Positions 46,366-55,791 of a stretch of DNA of 64,000 bases are shown here, piece by piece. Position 1 is the first letter of the stretch; the number at the start of each line of letters is the position of its first letter. Made by a program: the position numbers and the translations under genes. Under the pieces are notes generated by a model. It made no database searches and had not been told where the DNA came from. It saw only the letters and a list, made by a program, of their open reading frames with translations. The DNA comes from Thalassolituus sp006212115 (GTDB lineage: Bacteria > Pseudomonadota > Gammaproteobacteria > Pseudomonadales > Oceanobacteraceae), in the NCBI RefSeq assembly GCF_040372045.1, contig NZ_BAABWH010000002.1, one strand, 5' to 3'.

Positions 46366-46794
46366 ATGAAATTGATTAAGCAATTCAGCCTTGTTGTCGG
46401 CTTGTTGGCCGCCATTCTTGTTCCCGCTGTGTCGGTCGCCGGAATCGCGGTGATCGTGCATCCCTCAAACGAAGCGGGTATTTCAGAGTCGGACATCAAG
46501 AAGATCTACTTAGGGAAAAGCACTAAGTTTCCGAACGATGCTGATGCCGAGCCGTTAGATCAGAAAGAGGGTTCGGACGTCCGCCAGCAATTCCTTGATG
46601 CGGCAGTGGGAAAATCCGAACCGCAGATGAAGTCGCACTGGTCGCGATTGATTTTTACCGGGAAAGGGGTGCCGCCTAAGTCATTGAGCAGCGATGCCGA
46701 CGTCGTTTCGGCCGTTGCCGGTGACCCCAATGCGATCGGCTTTGTCGACTCGTCTGCTGTCACCGATGCCGTCAAGGTAGTACACACTTACTGA
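46366..46794 (+). CDS. Small periplasmic phosphate-binding-like protein
   Basis: A 142-residue exported protein; signal peptide ends SVA near residue 25. The core GIAVIVHPSNEAGISESDIKKIYLGK and PNAIGFVDSSAV match short PstS-like substrate-binding proteins, about half the size of true PstS. Such proteins are often found beside porins and chemoreceptors. It is cotranscribed with the porin. Whether it binds phosphate is not known; no pst transporter is in the window. Confidence 0.8.
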   Translation: MKLIKQFSLVVGLLAAILVPAVSVAGIAVIVHPSNEAGISESDIKKIYLGKSTKFPNDADAEPLDQKEGSDVRQQFLDAAVGKSEPQMKSHWSRLIFTGKGVPPKSLSSDADVVSAVAGDPNAIGFVDSSAVTDAVKVVHTY

Positions 46795-46804
46795 TCCTGA
46801 TCGT

Positions 46805-46836
46805 CCCCGGTTGATCATAAGATTGACCGGGGCTTT
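46805..46836 (+). terminator. Terminator after the porin operon
   Basis: CCCCGGTTGATC and GATTGACCGGGG form a 12-base stem with two mismatched pairs and a short AT loop, followed by CTTTTC, ten bases after the stop codon. Confidence 0.75.
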
Positions 46837-46884
46837 TCGCGTATACTCCGCGCTCAGTTCCTTTCTTATGCCGGAGTCCCCCAG

Positions 46885-48081
46885 ATGCTGAACTCGTTGC
46901 GCCTGAAGCCTAAAACAGAACGACGTCTCAAGTCGGGTCATTTATGGATTTACAGTAACGAGATCGATACCTCCTACACATCACTCAAGTCGCTGACGGC
47001 CGGTGAGCAGGTCGTTGTCGAGGCCGCCAGCGGTAAGCCCCTTGGTGTCGCGGTGGTTAATCCAGATCAACTGATCTGTGGCCGTTTGATCAGCCGCAGC
47101 CCGTCACAAGTATTGGACGCATCGTTAATCGTACATCGCCTTAAAGTGGCCATGAGCAGCCGGGAGCTGTGGTACCCACATCAGTGCTATCGCTGGGTTT
47201 ACGGTGACAGCGATGGTTTACCGGGATTGGTTATCGACCGGTTTGGCGATGTCGCCGTGATTCAGATTTCCAGTGTGGCGATGGAGTTGCTTCGTGATGA
47301 CATCGTTGATGCGGTTCACAAGGTGGCGTCACCTTCTACCATCGTCTTAAAGAACGACGGAAAGTTGCGCGTTGTTGAAGGGCTGGATGAGTACGTAGAT
47401 GTAGTTCATGGCCAGTTACAGGATGACTGTGCACCACTCATTGAAAATGACACGCGCTTTATGGCGCCGGTGATCCACGGACAAAAGACGGGCTGGTTTT
47501 ACGATCACCGGGAAAACAGGGCGCAGCTCAATCGTCTGGTAAAAGGTAAGCGCGTGCTGGATGTTTTCAGTTATGTTGGTGGCTGGGGTGTTCAGGCGGC
47601 GAATCACGGAGCCAGCGAAGTGCATTGTGTTGATGCCTCGGCGCAGGCCCTCGACTGGGTTGAAGAAAATGCGGCGCTCAATGGTGTGGAAGAAAAACTG
47701 CATTGTTGGGAAGGCGATGCCTTTGCGGCGCTTAAGCAGTTGCGCGATGCCGGTGAGCGATTCGATGTCATTGTGGTCGATCCACCGGCATTTATTCCGC
47801 GTCGCAAAGATGTAAAAGCCGGAGAGCAGGCCTACAAGCGCATTAATCAGATTGCCATGCGCTTATTGAACAAAGACGGCATGATCGTCGCAGGATCGTG
47901 CTCAATGCACCTTGCGGATGATCGCTTACCGGATATTCTGCGAGTGTTAGGACGAGAGTTGGATCGTGAAGTCTTGATTCAGCACGTTGGCTCGCAAGGC
48001 GCGGACCATCCCGTACTGCCTGCTATTCCTGAAACCCGTTATCTCAAAGCGGTATTTGCACGGGTGCTGCCGACGCGCTGA
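46885..48081 (+). CDS. rlmI: 23S rRNA (cytosine-1962-C5) methyltransferase RlmI
   Basis: A 398-residue SAM methyltransferase. The N-terminal PUA domain begins LKPKTERRLKSGHLWIYSNEI. The catalytic domain carries the SAM motif VLDVFSYVGGWGVQAANHGA, VDASAQALDW and the catalytic-region VIVDPPAFIPRRKDVKAG. A TATACT-like -10 (46840-46845) is just ahead. The 3' end abuts the imelysin gene on the other strand without a spacer. Family call confident; site specificity is inferred from the family. Confidence 0.9.
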   Translation: MLNSLRLKPKTERRLKSGHLWIYSNEIDTSYTSLKSLTAGEQVVVEAASGKPLGVAVVNPDQLICGRLISRSPSQVLDASLIVHRLKVAMSSRELWYPHQCYRWVYGDSDGLPGLVIDRFGDVAVIQISSVAMELLRDDIVDAVHKVASPSTIVLKNDGKLRVVEGLDEYVDVVHGQLQDDCAPLIENDTRFMAPVIHGQKTGWFYDHRENRAQLNRLVKGKRVLDVFSYVGGWGVQAANHGASEVHCVDASAQALDWVEENAALNGVEEKLHCWEGDAFAALKQLRDAGERFDVIVVDPPAFIPRRKDVKAGEQAYKRINQIAMRLLNKDGMIVAGSCSMHLADDRLPDILRVLGRELDREVLIQHVGSQGADHPVLPAIPETRYLKAVFARVLPTR

Positions 48082-49281
48082 TCAGCTACTAACTGGAACC
48101 TGTAAACCAAGCTGATCACTGATCTTTTTTAAAGTGATCAGCAGTTCCAGCATTTGCTCCCGACAGGCGCCCTGCCCCTCTGTGTAAACCGGCGTTGTAC
48201 TCCAACCGACACTGCAGGCGGTATCTTTGCCGGTAAGGGAGATAAGCGTCGCCAGCAGCGCAAGATCCGCTTCGTCTTTTCTCGCTGTAAGAACCGGCTG
48301 TAATGCGGTTAAACCATCTTCAGACAACAGCGTCTGGCGAATGCCACGCAGCGCAGCAGCTAGGTCGTCTGGTGTGGTCGCACTGAATGGGCTGCTGCCT
48401 TCGTCTTGCAGATAATGTTGGAGGAGGTCTTGCTCAATCAGACGAGCAACTGTGAGCAGGCTGGCCTGCAGGGTTTCTGCGGGCGCAACTTCTGAGAGAA
48501 GTTGCGCATAATGACCAGCCGCTTGATTGTTGGTCGCAGGTGCCCAGCGCATCTGCAGGCGCTGCAAATCGGATATCAGAATATCGCTCGCCGTCGTCAA
48601 ATAGGCCAGCCGGCGTGTCTGGTGGCGCACAGCGCTCGGGTTTGGCGGCTCACTCTCAGAAGTCGCGCTGCTTTCTATGTTGGTGTCGAAGTCGCTGACC
48701 TGTCGGTGACCGCGTTCTCCCCAGAGTAAGAATTCCAGCGCGTGAAAGCCGAGGCTGACGTAACTGCGGTCTGAAAACTGGTGCTGGCTGATCAGGTTGT
48801 CATGATCAATCGTCAGCGTTGTGTCGTTGACGATACCGGTTGTCGGGTAGCCTTCGAGATAATCAATATAGCCCGGTTCGATGGGCCAACTGTTGATCTT
48901 CTGTTCAAGGTGTCTGCGGGTTAATGCCGCCGAAAACCACTCCGCCGGTTCCCTGACGGGAATATTAACCGCCGCTAATGAGCCAAGGTAGGCCGAGTAG
49001 GCGCTGCGCCAGTGGACTCTGGCTTCTTCAAGAAGCGCACTATCGGGTTGTCTGGATAAGGCGCCAATGCTGGATTGCATCGCCTGAGCGGCCTCGATCG
49101 CTTTCGATAATTGAGCAAAAGCAACGCCAGACAGATGTGCGGCAATGTCGTCCGGTACGGCGACGCTGTCCGGGTCTGGTAAGCCAGCGACCTCGGGTGC
49201 CATTGGCTTGTCCGAATCGGGATCAGTGCACCCCTGTATCAGCAGGAGTACTGACAACACCGCACATGCCAGTTTCTGCAT
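48082..49281 (-). CDS. Imelysin family lipoprotein
   Basis: A 399-residue lipoprotein (lipobox LIQGC, C18) of the imelysin/insulin-cleaving peptidase-like family. The family's GxHxxE motif is present as GFHALEFLLWGERG. Members are envelope proteins linked to iron, for example in EfeO-like or IrpA-like roles, and peptidase activity is doubtful. I start at the ATG at 49281, which gives the lipobox; the longer frame reads into the upstream gene. The gap from the HAD gene is four bases, so they share an operon. Confidence 0.85.
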   Translation of the reverse strand: MQKLACAVLSVLLLIQGCTDPDSDKPMAPEVAGLPDPDSVAVPDDIAAHLSGVAFAQLSKAIEAAQAMQSSIGALSRQPDSALLEEARVHWRSAYSAYLGSLAAVNIPVREPAEWFSAALTRRHLEQKINSWPIEPGYIDYLEGYPTTGIVNDTTLTIDHDNLISQHQFSDRSYVSLGFHALEFLLWGERGHRQVSDFDTNIESSATSESEPPNPSAVRHQTRRLAYLTTASDILISDLQRLQMRWAPATNNQAAGHYAQLLSEVAPAETLQASLLTVARLIEQDLLQHYLQDEGSSPFSATTPDDLAAALRGIRQTLLSEDGLTALQPVLTARKDEADLALLATLISLTGKDTACSVGWSTTPVYTEGQGACREQMLELLITLKKISDQLGLQVPVSS

Positions 49282-49285
49282 CAGC

Positions 49286-49963
49286 TCAATCCGAGTCCCT
49301 GAGACTGATAACAGGCCAACCTTGTGCTTCCGCACTGGCGAGCAGAGTTGGGTCCGGGTCGACCGCAACGGGATGGTCGACCAGCTTCAGTAGGGGCAGG
49401 TCATTGTGAGAATCGCTGTAGAAATAGCTGCCAGTCATTTCATGACCGTGCTCTTCCATCCAGGCCTGGAGGCGGGTGACCTTGCCTTCCTGAAAGCTAG
49501 GGATACCGACGGTTTTGCCGGTGTATTTGCCGTCAATAACCTCTGGGTGAGGGGCGATGATATGGGCGATTCCGAGTCTGTCTGCAACGGGATAGGTGAC
49601 AAAGCCATTGGTGGCAGTGATGATCAGCAGTGTATCGCCGCGCTCTTCATGGTGGCGGATCAGATCCCTGGCTTTTTCGGTAATAAGGGGTTCGATGCGC
49701 TCGTTGAGGAAGGTCTCTCGTTCGCTGTGCATCCGGTCGGCGTCGTACTCGGTAAGTGGACGCATGGCGAATTCGAGATACTCATGGATATCGAGGCATC
49801 CTGCTTTGTACTGCTCATAGAAATGATCGTTGCGACGCTGGTGGACGGCGGGATCAACCAAGCCCCGGTCAACGAGGAACTGCCCCCAAGCATGATCGCT
49901 GTCACCGGATAGCAGAGTATGGTCGAGATCGAAGATTGCTAATGCCACGTTGTCGGGCCCCAT
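49286..49963 (-). CDS. HAD-IB phosphatase (SerB-like, possible histidinol-phosphatase)
   Basis: A 225-residue HAD family IB hydrolase. Motif I is IFDLDHTLLSGDSD, motif II TATNGF, and motif IV YFYSDSHNDLPLL. The position next to rppH-ptsP matches Pseudomonas aeruginosa PA0335, which from memory has histidinol-phosphatase activity. Phosphoserine phosphatase-like activity is the alternative. It is divergent from rppH. Confidence 0.85.
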   Translation of the reverse strand: MGPDNVALAIFDLDHTLLSGDSDHAWGQFLVDRGLVDPAVHQRRNDHFYEQYKAGCLDIHEYLEFAMRPLTEYDADRMHSERETFLNERIEPLITEKARDLIRHHEERGDTLLIITATNGFVTYPVADRLGIAHIIAPHPEVIDGKYTGKTVGIPSFQEGKVTRLQAWMEEHGHEMTGSYFYSDSHNDLPLLKLVDHPVAVDPDPTLLASAEAQGWPVISLRDSD

Positions 49964-50091
49964 AGTTGCAGTTGAATCAGAAACAAATCGCTATTCTAGC
50001 GGGAACACGCCATACTTTCCTTCTTATATATGCATTGACCTTTGGCGCAAAAGTGGCAAGGTTGACTGAATAGACATAGTTGGATGGCATT

Positions 50092-50583
50092 GTGATAGAC
50101 GAGCATGGGTATCGTCCGAACGTAGGCATCATCATCTGCAATGCAATGGGGCAGGTGTTATGGGCACGGCGGATTGGTCAGAATGCCTGGCAATTCCCAC
50201 AGGGGGGAATTAAACGCGGAGAGTCTCCGGAGAAAGCCCTGTATCGTGAGTTGCAGGAAGAAGTGGGTCTTCTGCCTGAACACGTACAGATTATTGGTTC
50301 GACCCGAGGCTGGTTGCGCTACCGTTTACCAAAACGGATGATCAGACGCGACAAGCGCCCCGTGTGTGTTGGGCAAAAACAGAAATGGTATCTGCTTAAA
50401 TTGGTAGCAGATGAATCCCGGATTGACCTGTCGGCAACGGGTAACCCGGAGTTCGATGGTTGGAGCTGGGTCAGCTATTGGTTCCCATTGGGAGAGGTGG
50501 TGTCGTTTAAACGCGACGTTTACCGTCGGGCCCTGGCCGAGCTGGCGCCAAGAATTGCGCGCTTACAGCGAAAAACCAGCTAG
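50092..50583 (+). CDS. rppH: RNA pyrophosphohydrolase RppH
   Basis: A 163-residue Nudix enzyme that removes pyrophosphate from mRNA 5' ends and triggers decay. The Nudix box is GGIKRGES...RELQEEVGL, and the RppH-specific GQNAWQFPQGG and PVCVGQKQKWYLL are present. I choose the GTG at 50092, giving MIDEHGYRPNVG as in E. coli; GGA lies seven bases upstream. The TTG at 50080 is less likely. It is 98 bases before ptsP, the usual pair. Confidence 0.94.
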   Translation: MIDEHGYRPNVGIIICNAMGQVLWARRIGQNAWQFPQGGIKRGESPEKALYRELQEEVGLLPEHVQIIGSTRGWLRYRLPKRMIRRDKRPVCVGQKQKWYLLKLVADESRIDLSATGNPEFDGWSWVSYWFPLGEVVSFKRDVYRRALAELAPRIARLQRKTS

Positions 50584-50681
50584 ACTTAAGGCACCTTGCG
50601 TCATGGACAGTGGCGCATGTGCTGACGAGACTGGCACGAGATAATAAGAAAGCCTGAAACAGGATCAGACACCGAGATAGT

Positions 50682-52964
50682 ATGCTCGATATATTGAGGC
50701 GTATCGTACAGGAAGTCAGCTCAGTCACAGAACTGAGCGAGGCTTTGAAGGTTGTGGTTGCCCGCATTCGTGAGGCGATGCAGACCGAGGTATGCTCCGT
50801 ATATCTGTATGAACCGGATGATAAGCGCTACGTTCTGATGGCCACCGAAGGCCTGCGTCAGGACGCCGTCGGCAATGTCAGTCTGGCCGCCTCTCAGGGC
50901 TTGGTTGGTCTCGTTGGTACCCGGGAAGAACCCCTCAACATCGATAATGCGCCAGAGCACCCGCGGTTTCAGTATCTGTCGGAAACCGGCGAAGATCCTT
51001 TCATGTCTTTCCTTGGCGTACCGATCATTCACCATAAGCGTCTGCTAGGCGTTATGGTGGTGCAGCAGCGTGACAGTCGTCAGTTTGATGCCGGTGAAGA
51101 AGCCTTTCTGGTCACCATGTCAGCTCAGCTTGCTGGGGTGATTGCCCACGCTGAAGCGACCGGCAATATCCTACATATCCCGCAAACCGCCAGTGAACCA
51201 AAGAAAAGTACGCGTTTTACTGGCGCACCGGGTGCACCGGGCGTAGGTCTGGGCACAGGTGTCGTTATTTCTCCTGCTGCCGATTTATCGGGCGTGGTTG
51301 ATCGGGAGCCAGACTCCGTCGATACCGAACTGGAGCGATTTGACCTTGCGCTGGAAGCGGCACGAGATGAAATTCGCTCGCTCGGTGGCAAGCTACAGGG
51401 TGAGCTTCGCCCTGAAGAAATGGCGCTGTTTGACGTCTATCTTAATATGCTCGATGACAATGCCCTTGGAGCCGAGGTAAAAGCGGCGATTAATAAAGGG
51501 AATTGGGCACAGGGAGCGTTACGTCAGGTTGTGATGGAATACGTTGGTCACTTCCAGATGATGGAAGACGCCTATCTGCGTGAGAGGGCGACCGACATTC
51601 TCGATCTGGGTACACGTATTCTTGCTCACCTGCAGGGTAATGAAGCGACCTCCCGTCCGGATGATTACCCGGATAACACGATTCTGGTCAGTGAAGAACT
51701 GACGCCCGCCATGTTGGGCGAGGTACCGACCGATAAACTGCGCGCTATGGTGTCGGTGAAAGGGTCCTCGAACTCCCATGTGGCCATTCTCGCGCGAGCG
51801 ATGGGCATTCCCACGGTAATGGGCGCCGTTGATTTGCCCTACGCTCAATTGAATGGCAAAGATCTGATCGTTGATGGGTATCGGGGGCTGTTGTTCTCCA
51901 ACCCTAATGACGAACTGCGCGAGCAGTACAACGCCATTTACGAGGAAGAGCAGGCCCTCGCCGAAGATCTGGAAGGCTTGATTCATCAGCCAGCCGAGAC
52001 GCTCGACGGACACCGCATTCCATTGTGGGTGAATACCGGACTGATTACCGATGCCTTGCGTAGTCGTGATCGCGGCGCAGAAGGGGTTGGACTGTACCGC
52101 ACCGAAGTCCCCTTCATGATGAAAGATCGCTTTCCGTCGGAAAGTGAGCAGCAAGAAATTTATCGCGAGCAGCTGGAAACCTTCAGCCCTGACCCAGTCA
52201 CCATGCGGACGTTAGATATCGGCGGTGACAAAGCACTTACCTACTTCCCGATCAATGAGGCGAACCCATTCCTCGGCTGGCGCGGTATTCGCGTGACGCT
52301 CGATCACCCTGAAATCTTTCTGGTTCAGGTTCGGGCCATGATGAAGGCCAGCGAAGGGTTAAATAACCTGCGTATCATGCTGCCTATGGTCAGCAATGTG
52401 TCTGAGGTAGATACCGCTCTGCACCTGATTTACCGGGCGCACGTCGAAACCCTCGAAGAAGGTTTCAACGTCGAGATGCCGCAAGTGGGTGTCATGATCG
52501 AAGTTCCCGCGGCGGTGTATCAGATCAGTGATCTGGCCCAGCGCGTTGATTTTCTCTCTGTCGGCAGTAACGACCTGACCCAATACTTGCTGGCTGTGGA
52601 TCGCAATAATCCACGTGTTGCGGATCTTTATCAGGCGTTTCATCCGGGTGTATTGCAGGCGCTGAAGCGTATTGTCGATGAGGCCCGTGCGGAAGGAAAA
52701 CCCGTCAGTGTCTGTGGTGAGCTGGCAGGAAATCCGATGGGCGCCGTCTTGTTGATGGCGATGGGGTACGACTGCCTGTCGATGAATGCGACCAACCTTC
52801 CAAAAGTAAAATCCGTGCTGCGTGGTATCAGTCGCGAGTGGGCAGAAAACCTGCTTAACGAAGTGATCACCATGGAAAGCGGTGAAGTGATCGCATCAAC
52901 GTTGCAGTTGATGCTCGAGAAAGCCGGTTTTGGCCGTATTATCGGCCCTAACGTCGGCGCGTAG
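50682..52964 (+). CDS. ptsP: PEP-protein phosphotransferase EI-Ntr
   Basis: The 760-residue first enzyme of the nitrogen PTS. An N-terminal GAF domain (about 20-160) is followed by the EI domains. The phosphorylated His is H366 in KGSSNSHVAILARAMGIP, the PEP-binding region has EGVGLYRTE and MRTLDIGGDK, and the C-terminal SVCGELAGNP completes the site. It is downstream of rppH. NPr and EIIA-Ntr partners are not in the window. The GAF domain makes it PtsP rather than PtsI. Confidence 0.95.
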   Translation: MLDILRRIVQEVSSVTELSEALKVVVARIREAMQTEVCSVYLYEPDDKRYVLMATEGLRQDAVGNVSLAASQGLVGLVGTREEPLNIDNAPEHPRFQYLSETGEDPFMSFLGVPIIHHKRLLGVMVVQQRDSRQFDAGEEAFLVTMSAQLAGVIAHAEATGNILHIPQTASEPKKSTRFTGAPGAPGVGLGTGVVISPAADLSGVVDREPDSVDTELERFDLALEAARDEIRSLGGKLQGELRPEEMALFDVYLNMLDDNALGAEVKAAINKGNWAQGALRQVVMEYVGHFQMMEDAYLRERATDILDLGTRILAHLQGNEATSRPDDYPDNTILVSEELTPAMLGEVPTDKLRAMVSVKGSSNSHVAILARAMGIPTVMGAVDLPYAQLNGKDLIVDGYRGLLFSNPNDELREQYNAIYEEEQALAEDLEGLIHQPAETLDGHRIPLWVNTGLITDALRSRDRGAEGVGLYRTEVPFMMKDRFPSESEQQEIYREQLETFSPDPVTMRTLDIGGDKALTYFPINEANPFLGWRGIRVTLDHPEIFLVQVRAMMKASEGLNNLRIMLPMVSNVSEVDTALHLIYRAHVETLEEGFNVEMPQVGVMIEVPAAVYQISDLAQRVDFLSVGSNDLTQYLLAVDRNNPRVADLYQAFHPGVLQALKRIVDEARAEGKPVSVCGELAGNPMGAVLLMAMGYDCLSMNATNLPKVKSVLRGISREWAENLLNEVITMESGEVIASTLQLMLEKAGFGRIIGPNVGA

Positions 52965-52969
52965 CTAGG

Positions 52970-53533
52970 TCAGGAACCCTGCCAGCGGCGCACCCGGCCT
53001 GTATCAAGGTGAATAAATCCACTGTTTGGATAATATCCGACGCCACCGCTTTTTAGCGCAAGCGCGGCTTTGTGTAAGTCTGCGTTCGAGACACCGGGAA
53101 TTCTGATATCCATTGCTCGTCCCTGCATGTGCAGGCTCTTTTTCGCAACGCCGCCACCTGCTTTGCGCAGTGCTGCATTGGTGTTTGGCGAGCGATAGCC
53201 AGAAATGATGTACATAGGCTGGCTTGGGGCCAGTGTTTCCTGCAACACGAACAGGTCCTGATACAACTGGCGATCCATCGAGATCACATCATTCGCGCGG
53301 AAATCACGCACCAGTATATCGAGCATCTCGATTTCACTGTCAACAAACTGACCCTGCGACCAGAACGTGCTTTTGACGGTTTCACCTGTATGAATGTTAT
53401 AGAGATTCAGTGTGCGATCCGGGCCGTCCACAATCAGATTTTCCTGGGATGCGAAGGCTTGGTTACTGAGTCCTGTCATACCTGCAGCAGATACAGCGGC
53501 AAACTGTTGCAGAAAACGGCGACGGTCCAGCAT
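52970..53533 (-). CDS. MepK/YcbK-like murein endopeptidase (DUF882)
   Basis: A 187-residue exported protein with a twin-arginine signal (RRRFLQQFAAVSAAGM). The M15/DUF882 core includes ISGYRSPNTNAALRKAGGGVAKKSLHMQGRAMDIRIPGV (zinc ligands in SLHMQGRAMD) and the late GGVGYYPNSGFIHLDTG (His-x-Asp). E. coli MepK cuts 3-3 crosslinks in murein. A L,D-transpeptidase gene lies upstream on the same strand, as in E. coli. AGGAGCT precedes the start. It is convergent with ptsP, five bases apart. Confidence 0.88.
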   Translation of the reverse strand: MLDRRRFLQQFAAVSAAGMTGLSNQAFASQENLIVDGPDRTLNLYNIHTGETVKSTFWSQGQFVDSEIEMLDILVRDFRANDVISMDRQLYQDLFVLQETLAPSQPMYIISGYRSPNTNAALRKAGGGVAKKSLHMQGRAMDIRIPGVSNADLHKAALALKSGGVGYYPNSGFIHLDTGRVRRWQGS

Positions 53534-53925
53534 GTTCGAGCTCCTGTTACATAGGGGTTACAGTGAGAGGCCAGTATGCCAAAACTCCAGCGGAAATAAC
53601 CTGAGGCAATTCAGCAGTAAGTCTGCTGCGACAGGAGTGTCATGTCGGCATTACGTAAATACGCGCCAACCTGTAATTGGCTGTTACAAATACGCTTGGG
53701 CTTCTTTGAAAAATGCTCACCTACAGTGCGTAATTAAAACGACGATCCTGATATCTGAAAAGCGGGATGTTTGCGTTAATTTCGCCACTGATAAAACAAT
53801 ATATCGCTGGTATTTTGCATACCGTGAACCAGGACACTTTTGAGTTATTCGGTTGAGGTGTGGGTTAAAAAATCAGTCCGGAGGGTAACGAGCCTGTGCG
53901 AGGGAGTGGTGTTAAAAGGTAGGAC
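53534..53925. other. Intergenic region without a recognisable gene
   Basis: About 390 bases, A+T-rich in the middle, between the peptidase and L,D-transpeptidase genes. It should hold the promoter of the minus-strand peptidase gene. No small gene, RNA or terminator was convincing. Confidence 0.5.
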
Positions 53926-55719
53926 TCAAAGGCTCGCGTGGGTGGCCGTGCCGCCAATCAGGTCACGCTGGTAAACGTCGTCCCGAATCTGCAGTTGGCC
54001 TTCGTCGTCTACCCAAGTAGTCCAATACATGAGGTGAACCGGCACCGGATCTTTGATCCGGATGCGGCTGGTGTGGTTATGATCAATAGCTTCGTCTATT
54101 CGTCCACGATGCCAGCCATCCTGCGACTGCAGTAATTTCTCTGCCAGTAAGCGCGGCTTTTCTACCCGTACACATCCTGAACTCAATGCGCGTTGCTCTT
54201 TATCGAACAGCTCTGGACTGGACGTGTCGTGCAGGTAAATACTCTGGTCGTTGGGGAACAGGAACTTAACCGTACCAAGGGCATTCAGTTTTCCCGGGCG
54301 CTGCACGAAGGTGTAGGGAAGATTGCGAGCGCTGTAGTTGTGCCAGTTAATCTCGTCAGCGGCGACATGAACCCGAGCGCCATTGCGCCACTGCATAACG
54401 TCGAAGCCTTTCTGTTTCAGATAGTCGGGGTTGCGCTTTACGTTAGGCAATATGTAAGAACCGGCGATCCGAGGCGGAACTGTCCAGGTGGGCGCGACTT
54501 CAATAATGCGCATCAGGTCGGTCATTACAGGTGTACGGCGATCCAGTCGCCCAATGATGACTTTCATCTCCAGTTCTGGTGCGCCACTTTTGACCAGCTG
54601 CATGGAGTAGTCGGCCATGTTCACCATGATATGGCGCTCACCAAGATCGCTCGGTAGCTGTCGCCAGCGCTTCATATTCAGCGCAATGCGCTGGGCGGTT
54701 TGGTAGGGCGGAATATTCAGTCGGTCAATGGTGTCTTTATTCAGTGAGCCGGTTTGCTCAAGTTTGTGACGTTTCTGGAAGTGAATAATGGCGCTGCGTA
54801 GCGGGCCATCCAGAAGATATTCTGCTTGAGCCAGATCGGCATTCGGATTTCGTGCAGGCGCTGGAATATTCTCCTCTGAACCGAAGAACCAGCTCAGAGT
54901 CCCCGAAGGAAGATCCCCATACTGATCAAGTAGCCAGCGCAGGTAGGGTACGTCAGCATGCCGGTCGCCTGCACTCAGTGTCAGGTCGTGGCTGATAGGG
55001 CGCCAACCACCACTGCGGTCAATCTCGCGGTAGCGTTTCAGCTCGGCGCGCAGACGTCGGTAGCCTTCGTGCTGGGGCGCCATCTGAGCCAGTAGTTCGT
55101 CCAGTTTATTCTGACGGACAGATTCCTGAAGCAGGCTGATGATCTGCATTTCAGTGATGCGATCGTCACCACTCAATACCACTCTGCGCATGGTCGGGTG
55201 GTCATTTTCATCGGCGTTTGGAATTAATTCGTTATTGAGCGCTTGCTCGGCATACGTCACAAAGGCGTCGGTAAGGAGCACTTCCATGGCCGTTGCCTGC
55301 TCAGGCAGGTTGGTAAGGCGTCGCATTTCACGTTCGAGTGTTTCGAGTGAATAGCCGTAGTTGCGCCAGTCATCGACGGAGGTTTCCCGCAGTAATTCGA
55401 TCAGCTCGAGTGCCTCGGGGCGGAGTTGGTAGCTGTCGAGCCAGATCGGTTGGTAATTGCGTTTCAGGTAAAAGGGTTCGACGTTGCGGATGTGCCGCAG
55501 GCGTACTTCTCCTGCGACTTTGCGAGCGCCTTCAATCAACCAGTGCTCCATGTGCTCCTGAGCAACATTGGGCGGCATAAAAGGTCGTGTGTACAAGCTT
55601 GCACTGAGAGCAGCAAATAAAAGTAATACGCAGACTCCACCGATAATCAGAGGGACACGGTGGCTTGAGCGTCGCTGACGCTGGGGCGGCTGATGAGGAT
55701 GAGTGCGAATATACGTCAT
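53926..55719 (-). CDS. LdtD/YcbB-like L,D-transpeptidase
   Basis: A 597-residue inner-membrane-anchored, periplasmic enzyme that makes 3-3 murein crosslinks. TM segment at about residues 22-42 (PLIIGGVCVLLLFAALSASL is the hydrophobic core). A peptidoglycan-binding region (LRSAIIHFQKRHKLEQTG) and then the YkuD domain with MVNMADYSMQLV and the catalytic HDTSSPELF...ALSSGCVRVE, where C is the nucleophile. The ATG at 55719 or GTG at 55758 could start; I choose ATG, both lacking clear ribosome sites. Genes for NRDE and MepK-like proteins flank it on the same strand. Confidence 0.9.
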   Translation of the reverse strand: MTYIRTHPHQPPQRQRRSSHRVPLIIGGVCVLLLFAALSASLYTRPFMPPNVAQEHMEHWLIEGARKVAGEVRLRHIRNVEPFYLKRNYQPIWLDSYQLRPEALELIELLRETSVDDWRNYGYSLETLEREMRRLTNLPEQATAMEVLLTDAFVTYAEQALNNELIPNADENDHPTMRRVVLSGDDRITEMQIISLLQESVRQNKLDELLAQMAPQHEGYRRLRAELKRYREIDRSGGWRPISHDLTLSAGDRHADVPYLRWLLDQYGDLPSGTLSWFFGSEENIPAPARNPNADLAQAEYLLDGPLRSAIIHFQKRHKLEQTGSLNKDTIDRLNIPPYQTAQRIALNMKRWRQLPSDLGERHIMVNMADYSMQLVKSGAPELEMKVIIGRLDRRTPVMTDLMRIIEVAPTWTVPPRIAGSYILPNVKRNPDYLKQKGFDVMQWRNGARVHVAADEINWHNYSARNLPYTFVQRPGKLNALGTVKFLFPNDQSIYLHDTSSPELFDKEQRALSSGCVRVEKPRLLAEKLLQSQDGWHRGRIDEAIDHNHTSRIRIKDPVPVHLMYWTTWVDDEGQLQIRDDVYQRDLIGGTATHASL

Positions 55720-55791
55720 ACATTGAGTATGGACGCAGATGGGAGACTCGCCCGTCACGATGCGTTTTCGTTTGTAACGGGCGGGAAACGA

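Noticed and set aside
53534..53925. Plus-strand frame overlapping the peptidase gene and its upstream spacer (about 140 codons, 53412-53843)
   Set aside because: It is out of phase with the confident MepK-like gene and shows no protein-like pattern or ribosome site.
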